Source of the DNA: Lunularia cruciata
Lineage: Eukaryota; Streptophyta; Marchantiopsida; Lunulariales; Lunulariaceae
Assembly: GCA_948567375.1 (NCBI GenBank)
Contig: OX419756.1
Location: 11,661,001-11,725,000, forward strand
Reading direction: 5' to 3'
DNA length: 64,000 nucleotides
Part shown: positions 9,682 through 23,700 of the stretch, piece by piece
How positions within the stretch are numbered: position 1 is the stretch's first letter
How the letters are laid out: each line of letters starts with the position of its first letter
Translations under genes and position numbers: made by a program
Notes under the pieces: model-generated
What the model was told of the DNA's origin: nothing
The model's input: the letters and a program-made list of their open reading frames with translations, nothing else
Databases searched by the model: none

Positions 9682-10954
9682 CTAAACACCACCCACTAAT
9701 GTAACTCTAACCAAGATAACTACACTAGGGGAAAGGGCAACCTGTAACCTGCTATCATAACACGCACTCTCACGGTCTGCAAGTCATCACTTCCTGCCTT
9801 ACCAGAGAGAAACAAAGGTGGTTTGATTGGTCATCACTCCAGCCTCACCACCGAGAGCACACCAGAACACCAACACTCAAAAGTCAGGGCACCTCACACA
9901 AACGTGGTGCACAAACAGAAAGCAGAGAATGGAGGGGGTCCAATCACAAGAAATCTAAACGAAAACCCTCCATCTCATAACACAACACGGGACTCACTCT
10001 GCCACTATTTGGCATTTGACATAAGAGCAGTTCATCTCTAAGTCCTAAGCTACCAGGATCACCAAGAATGGGATCAAACTGCCTCTCCTAGCCAAAGCTA
10101 CATGTGTATAGATAACAGTGGCACAGTCACTAGGACAACAAGTGAGGGTGGACCAATTGGCTAGGGCACCAGTCTAGGAACAAGAGATTTAGGAGTCAAA
10201 CCTTGTTGCGCACAATCTAGCAGGAAAGGCAGATTTTGCCAACCAATGACCAAGATCTACTCTAAACTAGCTAGCCTCACGCCAGCAAGCTGGCTTGCTA
10301 GCCCTTCTAGGCCTTCGTAGCCCACAGCCCTATGCCTCGAAGCCTCTAAATGCCAAAATTCAGCCAAATGAGGCCTTTCTTGTTGCCACTTCGAGCCTCC
10401 TCCAAAATTGGCAAAACTTCTCTAAATCTGCAAAACTCCTCCAAACTAGCAAAACTCCTCCAAATCTGGCCAAATAGCAAAAATTCTCCACATCTGACAT
10501 AAATCTGACATAAATTTGACGGAAAATCTGATGTAAAATCTGACGTAAAATCTGACATAAACCTTAAAGATGGTTGTCCGCCAAATCCCCCGCTAACTTT
10601 CCACTCAAGCCAAATTGACAAAACAAGTTTTTCCAAATCACAATTTCATGAGAAGAGCTTCCCAACTCCACCTTCAATTTGACTTTCTGAGCCCAACTCG
10701 CAGCAAATTGGTCCTGCCGTCACCTCCTGAGCTCAAAATCACAACACTGCTCAAAAATTGCTCCTTCTTTGCTCAAAATTTGGCCAGCGCTTCCACACAC
10801 CGTCCGCCTAACTGCCAAATCTGCATCAATCAATTGAGCTTCTACACACTAGGGAAACACAGAACTTGAATCGAGCTACCATGATCCACCGAGCTTGGAG
10901 ATACCACCAACACTCTCAGTTCCTGCACCCGATTTCCCCTTGACTTCACTTCTC
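9682..10954 (-). other. Leader of element B copy 2
   Basis: Non-coding sequence between gag and LTR, collinear with 2384-3637. No ORF or primer site could be supported. Confidence 0.6.
10490..10562. repeat. Short tandem repeat, about 13-bp unit, in B leader
   Basis: About six variants of (aa)aatctgacrtaa in a row, including ctgacataaatctgacata. Copy 1 has only about two units at the equivalent place (3230-3245), so the array differs in length between the two B copies. Confidence 0.6.
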
Positions 10955-11426
10955 TAATGTAATCAGATTGCTTAACACTCTCAACTCAACTCAACTCAGA
11001 TCAGTACTTGATCTCTCACTCTATAAATTGCCAACAACTATGCGCTGATTACAGTCAAGCCACACCCACTCAAGCATAGAGAATCCAGGTGACGCTCGCC
11101 AGCCTCTGTCCACCATAGCCAAGAACTCAAAGGCTCAACATCAGAGAAGTGAGCTCTCTAGAGCTCACTTCAAAACTATACCCCCTGGACTCGAGCTAGC
11201 ACTGAAACCCTAACGGTCCCGCTGACGGCACACTAGACGGTGCAAACGGTGAAAACGGTGCAAACGGTGCAAAGTGACGATGGGCCCTACCGTGAAGTCA
11301 GTACCCCGAACACAAAATCTAACCGTTGGAAAGTAGTCTATGAGAAACTGCTAGAATAACTCTAACTAATATCACTGGAACTCTAGTGTCCGAGCATCTA
11401 GACGCGGAACTACAAATGGCGTGACA
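10955..11426 (-). repeat. LTR of family B, copy 2 (about 472 bp), 5' LTR
   Basis: Collinear with 3638-4091. In element sense it starts TGTCACGCCATTTGTAG at 11426. An internal microrepeat (cggtgcaaacggtgaaaacg, about 11239-11270) explains its extra 18 bp. The inner edge is less certain than the outer one. Confidence 0.75.
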
Positions 11427-13379
11427 AAGGTCATCCACATGGAGAACATATAAGATCTGGTATGTTGACAAGGTGTAACGGAAGAACAATCCTTTATAAA
11501 ATGAAAGAAAAGAAAGAATATGAAATATTTAAATATCCATATTAATAGGTTCCTCTCAAGTATACCAGTCGGTAAAGAACAGTGATTGGATCTTTAGATA
11601 GATCCATGTGTATGTGTATTGAAATTTCATATCGTATAGTTGGTTACATCTATAATATCAATTTGATCAACTGCATGAAACAATGTGAACCAATCTCACC
11701 TCATGTAGTCAAAATTGAGCTCATGAATTATATAATAATTGAGCTCAATTTTGCTACTGCTATATATCTCATAGTTTTGACAGAAAAGACAGACATTTAT
11801 AAACATGGAAAATTTTACTAAAATGATAAATTTTACATTCCTTCATCCGGAGATTTACAAATTTTTATCAATATATTCACTATATATGGGCTATCCCAAA
11901 CTATTTGGACAATCCAAAATCAATTGTCAAATGATTATATTAGGAATTTAGACTTCAAGTTTGGACTATAAGGACATTTGGATTGAGATTCTGGACTCTA
12001 TATTATAATATAAAATTTACAGTTAATTGATTTTTTTTAATATTAGACTAGATACATACTTAGAAGAAAATACATTTTAATAGAAAATGAATTCTCTTGG
12101 ACAAGAAATTTTAGATAAGCTCAAAAAATAGTCCAAAATACTGTCAAGTAAAAGGATATCATTTAAGCATTTACACCTTCTCAAATGAAAATATACAAGT
12201 CTCAAATGAAAAACATAAGATGCCAAAAATAGTAAGAATCTCATAAAAATAAAACATCTAGCTGAAATTTTATTTAAAGATAACTAGTTTGCATCTTCTA
12301 TTCAGACTTGTGCAAGAAAGTCTATAGTTATTTGCCTTTGCATTCGGGGTATTTGTTAAGATTATTTTAACCTTTGCTTCAGATTTCCCAAAGAAAGTAC
12401 AAGTATCCCTAATAGCCCACTCAAGACTTGATTACCATCTTATCAAGGATATTTCCTCCTAGATTTATCTTTTTGTACTCAATCTGTTTATCTTTCATGT
12501 GTGAAGTATTCTTGTTGTATGATGCTTTGGAAATCAATATTTCATCATGAATTATAGTTGATGTAAGCTCTTTCCCTATTTATGAAACTAAGTGTTCTTC
12601 CAACCCACAATTTTCAAAAATATTTGACAAGAAATTAGAAGTACTACCAAATATGGTTAAACTAGGAGTAACCATAGTTTTAACTTTAGGCTTGCTTAAC
12701 CATCTGAAGTACTTGAAATACTTGGAACTTGAAAACTTGTGGACTTTCTCCCTATATGTTATATGTAATAACATATTCTAAGTCTTTTTAGTGCTTCTTA
12801 TCAAAATCATCTTGAAGCTTTCTCAAATGTTTGACATAGTTTATGAGGTAAAGAAATTTCCATGTAGATTTTGGATATACATCAATAGGAGTTTATCAAC
12901 CATAGTTTTGCAAACAAATTCAACAAAAGGTAACAATATAGAAAATTTTGTTTTGAAATCAAGATATTTCCTCTTCTTGGAAAACCTACACTCTACAAGT
13001 AAATAATGCATATTCTAACACTTTATCACCTTGAGGATTGCAAGATCAAGAAGAAGAGCAAGAGATAATTATGGAAGATTGACCCATCATTTTATCTGCA
13101 TGATTTCAACATAATGCCTCATCTTCCAAAGTTTCACATTTCATGCTTGTGAAGCTCCTTGTGTTTGGCATTAAGGTTCAATGGATCCTTAAACTATATA
13201 TAGTTCTAAGTAAGTAACTATCACATCTTAGTGTCATCCAATTTATAGTATAATAGCATAGAACAATTCATTCACAGAAGATACAAACTAGACGGGGCTT
13301 GATTTGAAGAGAAGTTGCACTATTGCAGTTCTTTATTGTTGCAGTTATCTTTAAACTCTTGGGCAAGAACCACTTCTAG
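11427..13379. other. AT-rich sequence without recognisable features
   Basis: After the outer end of B copy 2 the base composition changes to strongly AT-rich. Open frames are short and show no family motif. I see no LTR edge, inverted repeat or coding signal that I would defend. Confidence 0.5.
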
Positions 13380-16240
13380 GAGAAGGTAGTGTCACCTCTT
13401 AAGGTGTACTATGGAAAAACAAAACCTATATATCACTTTCATATAATATACATTCCAACTAAAGTAATGATTCAGTCAACTCCAAAGAGGCTACTTCACT
13501 ACAAATACATTCAACTCCAAAGAATGTATTCTACCCTTCACATAATGCACAACTCCAAAGGCACTTTGCATTGGTATTTATTCTTCATATTTGCTTTTGT
13601 GGTACTTTCAACATTATAACTCACTTAAGACCCATCAAAAGAATGCTTTGCTTCTTCAAAACTATCAAGTTCAAAACTATCAAGGATAGCCACAAGTACT
13701 AGTAATCACACACACTCAATCACTCGGGTCCTTAGTTCAAGGATTCCTCATAGTAATTCAACAAATGTATACTTACATACTTGGAATTTAAGAAAAAAAA
13801 AAACAAATGATATTGGCACTTTTACTTTATTTGTGTTAAAAACATTGAATCAATATTTTTAATGATAAAAAGCCTTAAATAGCTTCTCCTATTCCTAACC
13901 AAAGAAATCTACTAATTGAGGAAGTGCAAAGATCTTCCAAGATTTCACTTCCTTGCATCTACATTGTACATTTAGGATTCTAGTATCTTTGTCTTATCTC
14001 ACCTTGTTGATCCATACATTGCTAACTCACTAACGTGTATCTTGAGAAAGTGTTAACCCCTCTCCAAAGAAACTCTACCTTTTCATCTTTGGACATCTTT
14101 ATCCTACCCCAACTATTGTAATAACTATGAAGATACTATATAATTGCAAAGAATGTTCATTCAATGAAGGTTATTTGGTACAAAACTATTGTATTGTACA
14201 ATATGACTTCAGCTCCTTCTCTTTGGAGTTGGTTGCTAATGCATTGACCTTGGCTGTGGCTTCTTCCTTCTCCTCTCTGAATTCTTCTTGCATGGCCTTG
14301 AGTTGAACTACCACTTCTTGCCTATACTCAAGCATTTGCAATTCTAGAGTAACATTCTTTCCTCTTTCACTTTCCAACTCACCTTGGATGCTTTTTTTTC
14401 TTTTTTTTGCATCCTTCCTTTGTAGCTCTTCTTTGCACCATTTTTGCTTTTATTTTTCTTTCATCCAAAGAGCCTTAGATCTTGTTGCACCATTCAGATA
14501 TTTTTTATGAAGGTCTTTTGTTCCCTAGTTAACAAAGTGTTTGGCCATGTAACGTAGCAGTTCTCTTACACAAGAGCATTAACTGTTCTGCATTCTTCCA
14601 TGTAAAGTAACCTTTAACCTCTCCATGTCTTCTTTCCACTTCGATGTCTTTACTTCACTGCATACTTGTTTGTATGCATTCTCTTGACAAACAAAGTATA
14701 ATCCCCTACATCTGGCCACTCTTCTTGGAACCAAGGCAAGATCATCTGCAATAACCTTAATATAGGTCCAAAAAATTTAATGATGATATCCATTCAATTG
14801 ATTGTAGTTGGAGCTAGCACTTTGGTAGATAGTTTTTAATTTTCTTCTTAATGATTCTTGATGGTTATTGCTCTTTTGGATTGACCTGCAAAAAACTCCT
14901 CTAAATGGAAGTGATTGCCAAATCTCTTCCCCTTACCTTCCCTAAGCATATTTAATCCTATGTAGAAGTGAATTGAAAACAAGGCATGTGAGTAACTCCT
15001 TGTTGTAGGGCAAGGCCAAAGTTCAAGTACGGTAAATGTTCTCTATGGGAAAGTACAAAAGAGAAGTGCAGGATGCATACACCTTGCATGATCTATGCAA
15101 AGGTCAACTACAAGCGCACTTGTTTAAATGCAAGATTTAATCCTATATAAATGAACAGTAGTAAACAAGACAAATAGTAATTACAACTATGGTGGCACTT
15201 TGATTATGTTAGAGTATTTATCATTAGTTAAGAAAATCTAAAGGTAGGATCCTTTGGACTTTTATGGTATTGGTGCATGAGGTAGGTGGCAAGAGCAAGT
15301 AGAGAATTTTTAGGGGATAAAAAATTCTTTTTAGGATTAGGTCACTTGTATATAAATGGGCTTGTGCACTTTAGTAGGGGTGCTTCCATTTCTTTCATTG
15401 TTCTTTGATTGAAAACTTTACCTAATATTTTGTTAGTTCATCAAGTAGAGTGTCTTGGTTCTTTGAGGAACTCTCTTGTTGTCTGGTCTTCACATTAGTT
15501 CATTCATTTTTGGGAGAACCCTCGTTAGAGCATCAATTCTTGTAAGCAGATTTAGTTGCTCTATATAATCATTGGGCCCACAGAGTGAGCTATTGTTGGT
15601 CATGGTTGTAAGAGTTACCCTATGTGCTTGAGATTAATAGTTCTTCCTTGATCAACATAGCAGTTCTCATTATAAAGAAAACACACTTTTCCATTCTTTT
15701 GGTTGTTTGTGAGTCCAATTTCAAGATGTAAATGTTTAAGTGTGTGAAGCAATGCTCCTTGTCTTGCTTGTTGCACCACTACCTGAATAGTAGAAGTGCA
15801 CCATAGCACTACCCATAGTATCTCCATAGCATTGTGTTGCTAAATTTAGAATAAATGTATCATTGAGGCCAAAGAGCTCATAACGAGGATAGACATGTAG
15901 CCATTCCCTAGGTTAAGTGTCCATGGATGAACCTCATCCCTTAGTGTAGCTACAATTGCTATGGGAATCATACACATAGTCTCTTCCCAAGCCAATTGAG
16001 AGGCTGGCAGCAAAAGGACTATCTCATAACTTTCTCATTCCTATAGTGTCCCACACCTCCACTATGAGACTAGACTAATCTGACAACATTTCTGGAGCCA
16101 TTGCTAGCTGATATATATGCCTTCTCCACTACTCTCTACAACTCACTCAAGATGTATCTATTCTACTCCATGTTGCAAGGATATTATGCTTAGAAGAAAG
16201 AACACATGTTGTGGATGTTGTCCAACAACACAAAAACAAC
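13380..16240 (+). repeat. Repeat E, copy 1 (old LTR-like sequence)
   Basis: Positions about 15000-16110 match, at moderate divergence, three separated pieces (26800-27175, 32786-33434, 55922-56050) that together form copy 2. Positions 13480-13720 resemble 59480-59700. A TATA-like tatataaat at 15348-15356 on the plus strand suggests an LTR promoter. Edges could not be fixed. The 15360-15375 segment preserves the uninterrupted form of the site into which C1 inserted in copy 2. Confidence 0.6.
14186..14377 (-). pseudogene. Short coiled-coil coding relic within E region
   Basis: A 63-codon open frame rich in Glu, Lys and Leu (YRQEVVVQLKAMQEEFREEK and onward) that would form a coiled coil. Its composition resembles the coiled-coil tail encoded by element D, but I could not establish homology by eye. 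It may be a relic of a longer ORF or chance. Confidence 0.3.
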
Positions 16241-16649
16241 TACAGCCAACACTTGCATGATCCACCTTTTTGAGGAGGAAGAAGAAATAGACAAGGCAAA
16301 GGACCTCTTGGATCCAAAATATGTATCACATTTTTAGTGAGAATCACTATGAAAACTAATGTCCCAACAAGCTTGCACAATGTGCATTTTATTCTAGAGC
16401 ACATAACATGGTGCAATGCCCAAACCTCTGGAATTTCATCTCTCTTGCACAAGGAGCACTAATATAGAATGACTTGTAGATTAATTTTAGTCCTAATTGG
16501 AATGTGCATTTCATTGCCATTGAGGAAACTTCCCCTACAAGACAAACAATGCCAACCAAGGAAGGTGCTATTACAAAAGCAAATATGTTCCTCTAAACAC
16601 ATGCCTGCACTTATGTAGCACCTGGCCCAAGTAGCAGCTCTAATTCTGA

Positions 16650-19600
16650 GAGCTATTCCTCCAGAAGTTTGGATGAAGAAATCACGTGGGATAAAGCCCC
16701 TCAACTTGCTCTTGAGATGTTTTGGTAATATACAGTCCTTATGTTTGATACTTTGGCAAAGAAAACACCAACTTTTTCCAAACATGACTATGAAATTAAT
16801 GTTGACTTGGCTAATACTGGAGCCAATATCACTATCAAGTAGCTTTGTAAAGTAACCCCTATGGAGCGCATGAAACTACAGAACTTCCTAATGAAGGAAA
16901 ACATTGAAGCATATTACAGGAACAACCCCTAATACACTTCAAAGTTCAGTTCATTGAGAATATTGTCTTGCAAAAATTTACTCCCATAGACATACCATAG
17001 ACTAAAATGATGGGAATCTTGCACACCACTTCTATTGATACAATTCCCAATTATCACCATGTGTTCTCTAGCAAGGTTCATGACCTAAACATTCTTATAA
17101 GAATCCAAGGGAGTGTTATTCCAAACTATTGCATTGACTCTAGATCCTTGGTGAATAGAATGACAATGGAGTAAGGGAAACCTTGGGACTGAAGTGTATG
17201 GTTAAGACTTGCACACTCCTCCAAATGGCTGATGGGAGAAGAAATTGCTCTCTTGGAGTGTTATCCAAGGTCTTGATATTAATTGGTGAGCAAACCTTCT
17301 CTGTCTACTACTTGATAATGAATATGCCCACCTTAGTGAAATTCCACCACTCTTGGGAGTCTTATGGTTGGTGGATGCTAATGTTATCACCTCTTGGCAG
17401 ATTATTTAATCAATCTTTGGAAAGAAATCAAACCATATTCTACTTCTAATGTACCCAGCTGAGCATGTGTTGAACTCAAATCATAAAAGAGAACTGAGTT
17501 TCAACATTGCTGCGTGGAGCTCCACACATGCTAATAGCAATGAATAAATCATAAATTCCATCACTAAGTGTCTATTTATAACTAAAGAAGAGATGAGCAG
17601 TTGTGCTCCACTTGTAGTGGCAAGCAGTGGAGAATCACACAGCCTTAGCCCCATTCTTCCACTATGGCCACAAAATTTTCTTTGCATGAAGGCTTCCATG
17701 TCACTCAAAAGATGGTACTCTTAGGTCTGATGATGGAGTTTTCTGACAAACAAGGTTCCCACCACCTTACACATGGGAACTCAATTGCAAAACTATGAAT
17801 ACCTCTCTTTCTACATCAAGTATCATGTCAAGGATTTGGATGAGGAATCCATTCATCTTAATGGACTTATCCATGATGATACTCTTATCACTCAAGATGA
17901 AGAAAGGAAGTCCTCTACATGTAACAAAGTTGTTCCAGTTGTTACTATTGATGATAGTCCTCCATCCCAACACTCAAACAAAGTTTCAAAGAAGTTCCTA
18001 TTGTTGTTGATGATCCTATGGAGAAACCCACAAAGTAGATTTAAAAAGAACATGAGGAACGTCAAACAAAACCAAAGGACAGACTACAATGATACCTTTT
18101 GGAGAAACCTCCAAAGTAGATGTCTAAAACTGTCCCTCTCCACTTACAAGTTGTGGATGAGTTTCAAGATCTTGACATCTCAAAAACAAATGAGGCACCT
18201 AAAATATATCAAGATTGACACTTATGTCTTGGTCAAGGATCAACTTACCTATCAAGACCTCTTCCAAGAATTTTGAGATGTTTTTGCCTATGATTTCATG
18301 GAATATCTAGGTGTTGATCCCCAAATGTGTTAGCATTGGATCTTACTATGTTCAGATGCAATTCCAATCAGATCCAAACGGTACATGTTGAATCTCACCT
18401 ACTCTCAAAAAATGTAGGACAAACCAGATAAAATACTAAAGTGCGGGTTCATTTATCTTATAGGAGACATACAATGGGTGTCCCCAATCTTGGTGGTCCC
18501 AAGAAAAAGATATGGGAAAGGTGCAAATCTATGTGGACTTTCAGAATTTGAAAGCCTAGATCATCTTGGACCTCTTTCCAATCCCATTCACAAATACACT
18601 ATTGGGCAAGGTGACCCTTTAGCCAATGCTTCTCATTCATAGATGGGTATTCAGACTGTAACCAGATCACCGTTGCTCCAAAAGACCAATACTAAACTAT
18701 TTTTGTCATGAAGTGGGGAACATATGCTTAGTATGTGATGCCCTTTAGGTTGCAAAATGCTCCCTCAACATTCCAACACTACATGATGAACTCCTATGGC
18801 ATAGTAAGGAAGGACATGGAACTATATCTTGATGATATGTATGCGCATAATTCCCACAACAATCATATCAGCATGCTACGGGCTGTTCTACACATTTGTA
18901 GGTAAGCTTGGATTTATTTATATCCCCAACGTGTTCATTCACTGTCTCTTGTGGACCCTTCCTTGGTCACATAGTTTGTGAAAATGGCATAATGGTGGAC
19001 CCCAAGAAGATCTAGGTCATCCAAGAGTTGCTTGGACTGGAGACCTTGCATGAGCTTAAAATATTTTTATGTTGTATGGGATACTATAGGAGATGTGTCC
19101 ACATGTATGCTAAGATAGCTTTGACACTGATTGGCTTACTACACGCAACAATCAAATTTTTGTGGCCAAACAAGTGCACTAAACCATTCCAAACTTTGAA
19201 ACAAAAGCTAGCTATTACTCCAATTCTAGCAGCACCTAATTGGGAACCTGATTTTCATGTTTCTAAAGACACCTATAACATAGCTATGGGCACTCTCTTA
19301 GCCCAATACATTGAACAATAGTAGGAATATCCGATATACTATACTAGTCGGCAATTGAGTTCAATGAAGAGGAACTACTCAACAATTGAGCGTGAATGCT
19401 TTGGAATGATCTTTGTTATACAAAAATTCTACCACTACCTTATGGGGAACAATTATGTGTTTCATGTAGATCATGAAACCCTTAAATGCTTGATCAACAA
19501 ACCATGTTGTGTAGGAAAATTGGCCCATTCGAAGCTACTCCTACAAGAGGTTTCTTTTAATGTGGAATACCATCTCGGCATGACAATGCAAAACTTTTGT

Positions 19601-20700
19601 CATGGATTCCTATACATCTTGTGGATTGTTCCTTGACCACGGATCCCATAGACATCCATCTCTTTTATATAGGGGATGGTCCAAATCAAACACTACCTCT
19701 TCATGAGAAATTTTCATTTTGATTTACCACATGCCGAGCACAAAAGTTTTCATATGTCAGCACTTCCCTTCACCATTGTGCAAGAAAACCTATACCCAAT
19801 GGGTGTGGATAGAGTACGCACGCATTGCATCTACACAGAGGAAGTTCCCATTGTGCTTAAAGCATGCTATTCTAATGAATCAAGAGGACACTTTTCTAGT
19901 GAGCTTACTATGAGCAAGGTCTACCTTGTAGTGTATTGTGGCCATCTTTCTCTCATGACCTCAACCAATATGCCCACATGTGTGATGCTTGTTAGAGAAT
20001 TGGCAAACCCTTATCACAATATTGGATGTGCCTACACCTGATATTGGCAACACAACTATTCCAAAAGTGTGGAATCAACTTTGATAGACCTATTTATCCC
20101 ATAGCATGCTAAATTCACCTTCATTACATCATTTTCATTGTGGACTATACAACAAAGCAAGCAAAAGTCAAATTCTTTGTCAACAATTCTACTTTGATTA
20201 CCATACAATTCTTGCAAAAAATATCATCTAGGTTTGGGTTCCCTTATCCATTGTCATTGGCAATGGGTCATACTTTGTCAATGAGGGAGTGTGCAATTTG
20301 AGAAATCCCTTAGTGATTCATCACCATTGGTCCACTCCATACTACACACAAGCCAATAGTCAAGTCAAATGCATCAACGGCATACTATTAACCATTCTTA
20401 AGAAGATAGTAAGTCTGAATCACACATATTAGGATCAAAAGCTGTTGGGAGCTCTCTATGCCTACCACACTATGGTAAAACTTACTACGTGATACACTTT
20501 ATTCTAGCTTGTCTACTTGTTAGAAGCAATCTTGCCAATTGAATTCTTAACTCCATCATTAAGTGTTCTTTTAGGTAGTTTCAGGTGTCTCAATCTTAGG
20601 AGGGGAGGACAATAGAAGAAAGGCTTTTTTTGTGCGGCATAATCTAACTAAAAAATGTCTATGAGAACTGTACTTGTAGTACACTACTCATGCTAAGTGG
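16650..20700 (+). pseudogene. Ancient Ty3/gypsy pol relic (element H)
   Basis: Plus-strand fragments follow pol order. A PR-like stretch with CIDSRSLVNRM lies near 17130-17165. RT fragments run from about 18290, with the catalytic site ELYLDDMYAHN (YLDD at 18825-18836). The RT connection (LKIFLCCMGYYRRCVHMYAK) and RNase H pieces (YSTIERECFGMIF, VDHETLKCL) run between 19028 and 19636. A zinc-binding region and integrase fragments follow to about 20500. Many stops and frameshifts make it non-functional and much older than elements A, B or C. Its orientation is opposite to all three. It may be the internal region of an element whose LTRs are E copies 1 and 2, which is inference only. Confidence 0.75.
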
Positions 20701-23700
20701 TAAACCTATTTTGATAGCATAACCAAAAAAGTCCTAATTTAAAAGGGACTTGGTATTGAACTTTAATGATAAGGTTGGCCAATTCTGTAGCTCAAAGATG
20801 GCTAGGTCCTTACTAAGTATGGGAAGATTTTGACAATGGGTCTATCTAGTTGGAAATTTTGGATAGAGAACTCTTGGAGTCCAATGGTGCAGAGTGCAAA
20901 CCCTACAACTCACACTACATTCAGCTATGGGGCCAAGAAGAGAAGATACAATGAGAAACTCAAATGTTTTTCATCTTGGAGCAAGAAGATACTAGAGACT
21001 CATTACATGAATGTCTTCCTCCAGAATTTGAGGGACTCTCCAAACGGATGTGAGATCACCTACAAGTTCCTTCTTTTTGCAAGAAACCCTTTCTTGGACC
21101 TAAAGTCATACAAGATAAATTCAAACATATTTTTGGAAACCCATTATTTCTTGGAGCATTTAATGGCAAAATAGTGCCACACAAATGATGTTTGGAATTC
21201 AATTTTAATATGGCACTATCAGCATGACCTTTTCCAATTCAAGTGTAAAAAATGTCAATGTCATGATGGCACTTTAAATTCAAGTGGAAGATGGCACAAT
21301 AGGCATACAAATTCAAATAAGAATGAAGAAAGTATGAGTTTCAAATGAGGTGACCTTTTTCCTATAAAACCCTCACAAAATTCAATTTTCTCTAGTTTAA
21401 AAAATCAACATTAAGAGAGACATTATTGTTGTGCACTCATGCCTAAGCACTTTTTTGCCACTTCATCAAGAAAACTCTATCTAAAAGAGCAAAATACCAT
21501 CAAGCAGTCATATAATCCATGCACAACAAGCAACATTTCATAGCCAGATTGGCTATGGGAGCAATCTTGGATAGGTTAGATTGGACAAGACAAGAGTTTA
21601 TCATCTCAGCCAGTGAGTTTTGGAATGAAGTGAAGAAACATCAAGTCAATGAAGTTTTACTAACATAGGAGTTGTAAAGAACCTTCAAAAAATCTTTGAA
21701 GAACTAGAAACTTGTGCAAACTTAGACCAATTCCATGAGAGTAAAATTGAAAGAACTCAAAAAATCCACCAAGAGATACTTCAAGAAGAGAGAGAGAGAG
21801 ATGGCACCACAAAATTCCATATCATAAACCAAAAGCTAAGGTCCCAATCTACACCTAGTTGAGACATTTGTGTGACTTAAGCAACATAGACCCAAAGACA
21901 AGGAAAAACATGGAGAATGGCAAGATTTGAAACATCATTCCTCACAATTTGTACTTGCCAAGCAACAAGGAGCTCACAAGGGTGGTAGATATGGTCAAAG
22001 AAATATAAGTGAAGTTGAAGGTGATCCACTTGCCAATTCTTGTACTTTGCTCTCACCCAAAACCCTATCTTGTAATGGAGGACATAATACAAGAGGTGTT
22101 TGCTGTAAAGAAGAAGTCAACCAATGTTCTCTTGGCTTGGATGGAATTTCAATTCAATTCATCCACATTCAATGATCTTACCTAAATCCATCACTCATAG
22201 ATGTCTTAACTCAAAGTGTGATTTATGGGGAAGCATCTAACTATACTCTTATACTATTCACAAAACTATGGGAATGTTATGCCATCTTTAAGAGGGCACT
22301 CTTGATAAATAAATAAAAATTAGGGAAGCCTTTAATAATGAGGCTTGTCCTTATGGCAATTGTGGAATACTTTGTTCCATGCACTTTCCACTTAAACGAG
22401 AACCTCATCAAGGAATTGGCACCAACTTCATAGATGCCAATATTCAAGAAAAGCTACCAAGAGATGAAAAAGTGGATCAGGGGGTAGAATGTGAGTCCCC
22501 ATATGTAGCCCAATTGGTCTTATATTTTACTACATGGACCAATAGGGAATGAGAAAACCTCTTGAAGTTACAAATACCCTTACCTATTGGAGTGCAAGAA
22601 GCAAAACTGCAAGAACATCTTGATCCCATAGAAGTAGGGACAACCAACAACAACAAAAAGATGACACCAGCCTAGAGAAGGGTGTAATAATGTCCCACCC
22701 CTAGCTAAGAAGAAGAAGAAGTTAAGGGTCATGATCAGGGCGCCTACCAATGATGACATGTAAGCGGAGAGTGACAATAAGCAAGCAAAGAACTCTTTGC
22801 AAAAGATGAGGAGCTCTCTTTCAAAAAGGAAGAAAGCAATAGTAGAATAACATGAATCCATACTTCCCATAGCTAAAAGAGGCATTGGTTCCATACCATA
22901 AGGAGAGCTAAAAATCATAAACTTGGAGAAAAATTTGCCAAAACCTCCTAGGGATATAGTAGGTGCTTCAAAACTTGCAACGGAAGCAGCCAATGCCAAC
23001 TCAAAGGTAGGGGTTAGCATCTTAGATCTTTTACCACCAATAACAACAAAACAAATGTTTTTGGCCTAGAGACCACTTCGCCGGCTGCATCATATAGAAA
23101 AAGGTTGTTCATGAGTCTTGAGGCCTTAACGTTGCGCCAAGAAATCCATAAGGAGGGGCAAAGCACTTCTCAAGAGATCAACATACTAACCATGAGGTTA
23201 CAAGAAGTGGAGCCCATAAAACAAGATAGGTTAGGAACATCTTCCTACATGGTGGACAATCTCATTGGCAATATTGTGAGCAGTAGATACCTCACAAAAT
23301 GGGAGAAAAACTCAAAATAGTGTGGAAGCTTGGTCTGATATTCTTGGTATCAGAACTAAGATGTGGCCATTTAGCCCTAGTAAAATACAAGAACTACGGG
23401 AGAAGCAAGAATGGCTCTTACGGGAGAGCTCTTGTAAGTTACAAGAGATGGAGCTTGCATGGGCCCAAAAGGAGGCCATGTGGTAGAAGAAATTGTCTTG
23501 ACTAGGAAAGAGTAAGTGGAAGCACAATCTCAGCTCCAATCCATTCAGACCACAAAAGCAACATTCAATCAGCAATTGACAAGCATGCAGTTCAAGAACC
23601 TTCAAATAGAGGGAGAACTCCACATACTATGAGATCAGTTGACAAGCACCTCGGAGGATTCTAAGGTATCAAGGGGAAATACATAGGATTTGACCAAAAC

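Larger units (their letters stand above)
4092..11426 (-). mobile_element. Family B Ty3/gypsy element with an embedded DNA methyltransferase, copy 2
   Basis: Minus-strand order: 5' LTR (11426-10955), leader, gag with two zinc knuckles, aspartic protease, cytosine-5 methyltransferase, linker, reverse transcriptase, part of RNase H. It ends at 4092 where copy 1 inserted. Integrase and the 3' LTR are not in the window. Gag through methyltransferase share one frame (9681-5593) broken only by eight nonsense codons; RT uses another frame. This placement makes the methyltransferase part of the retroelement polyprotein and not a bystander host gene. Methyltransferase-bearing retrotransposons have been reported in dinoflagellates and a charophyte alga (from memory); I do not know of this family. 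Confidence 0.9.

Noticed and set aside
11582-13006. Small ORFs in AT-rich sequence (11582-11821, 12580-12774, 12791-13006)
   Set aside because: Short, no motif, and expected by chance in such sequence.
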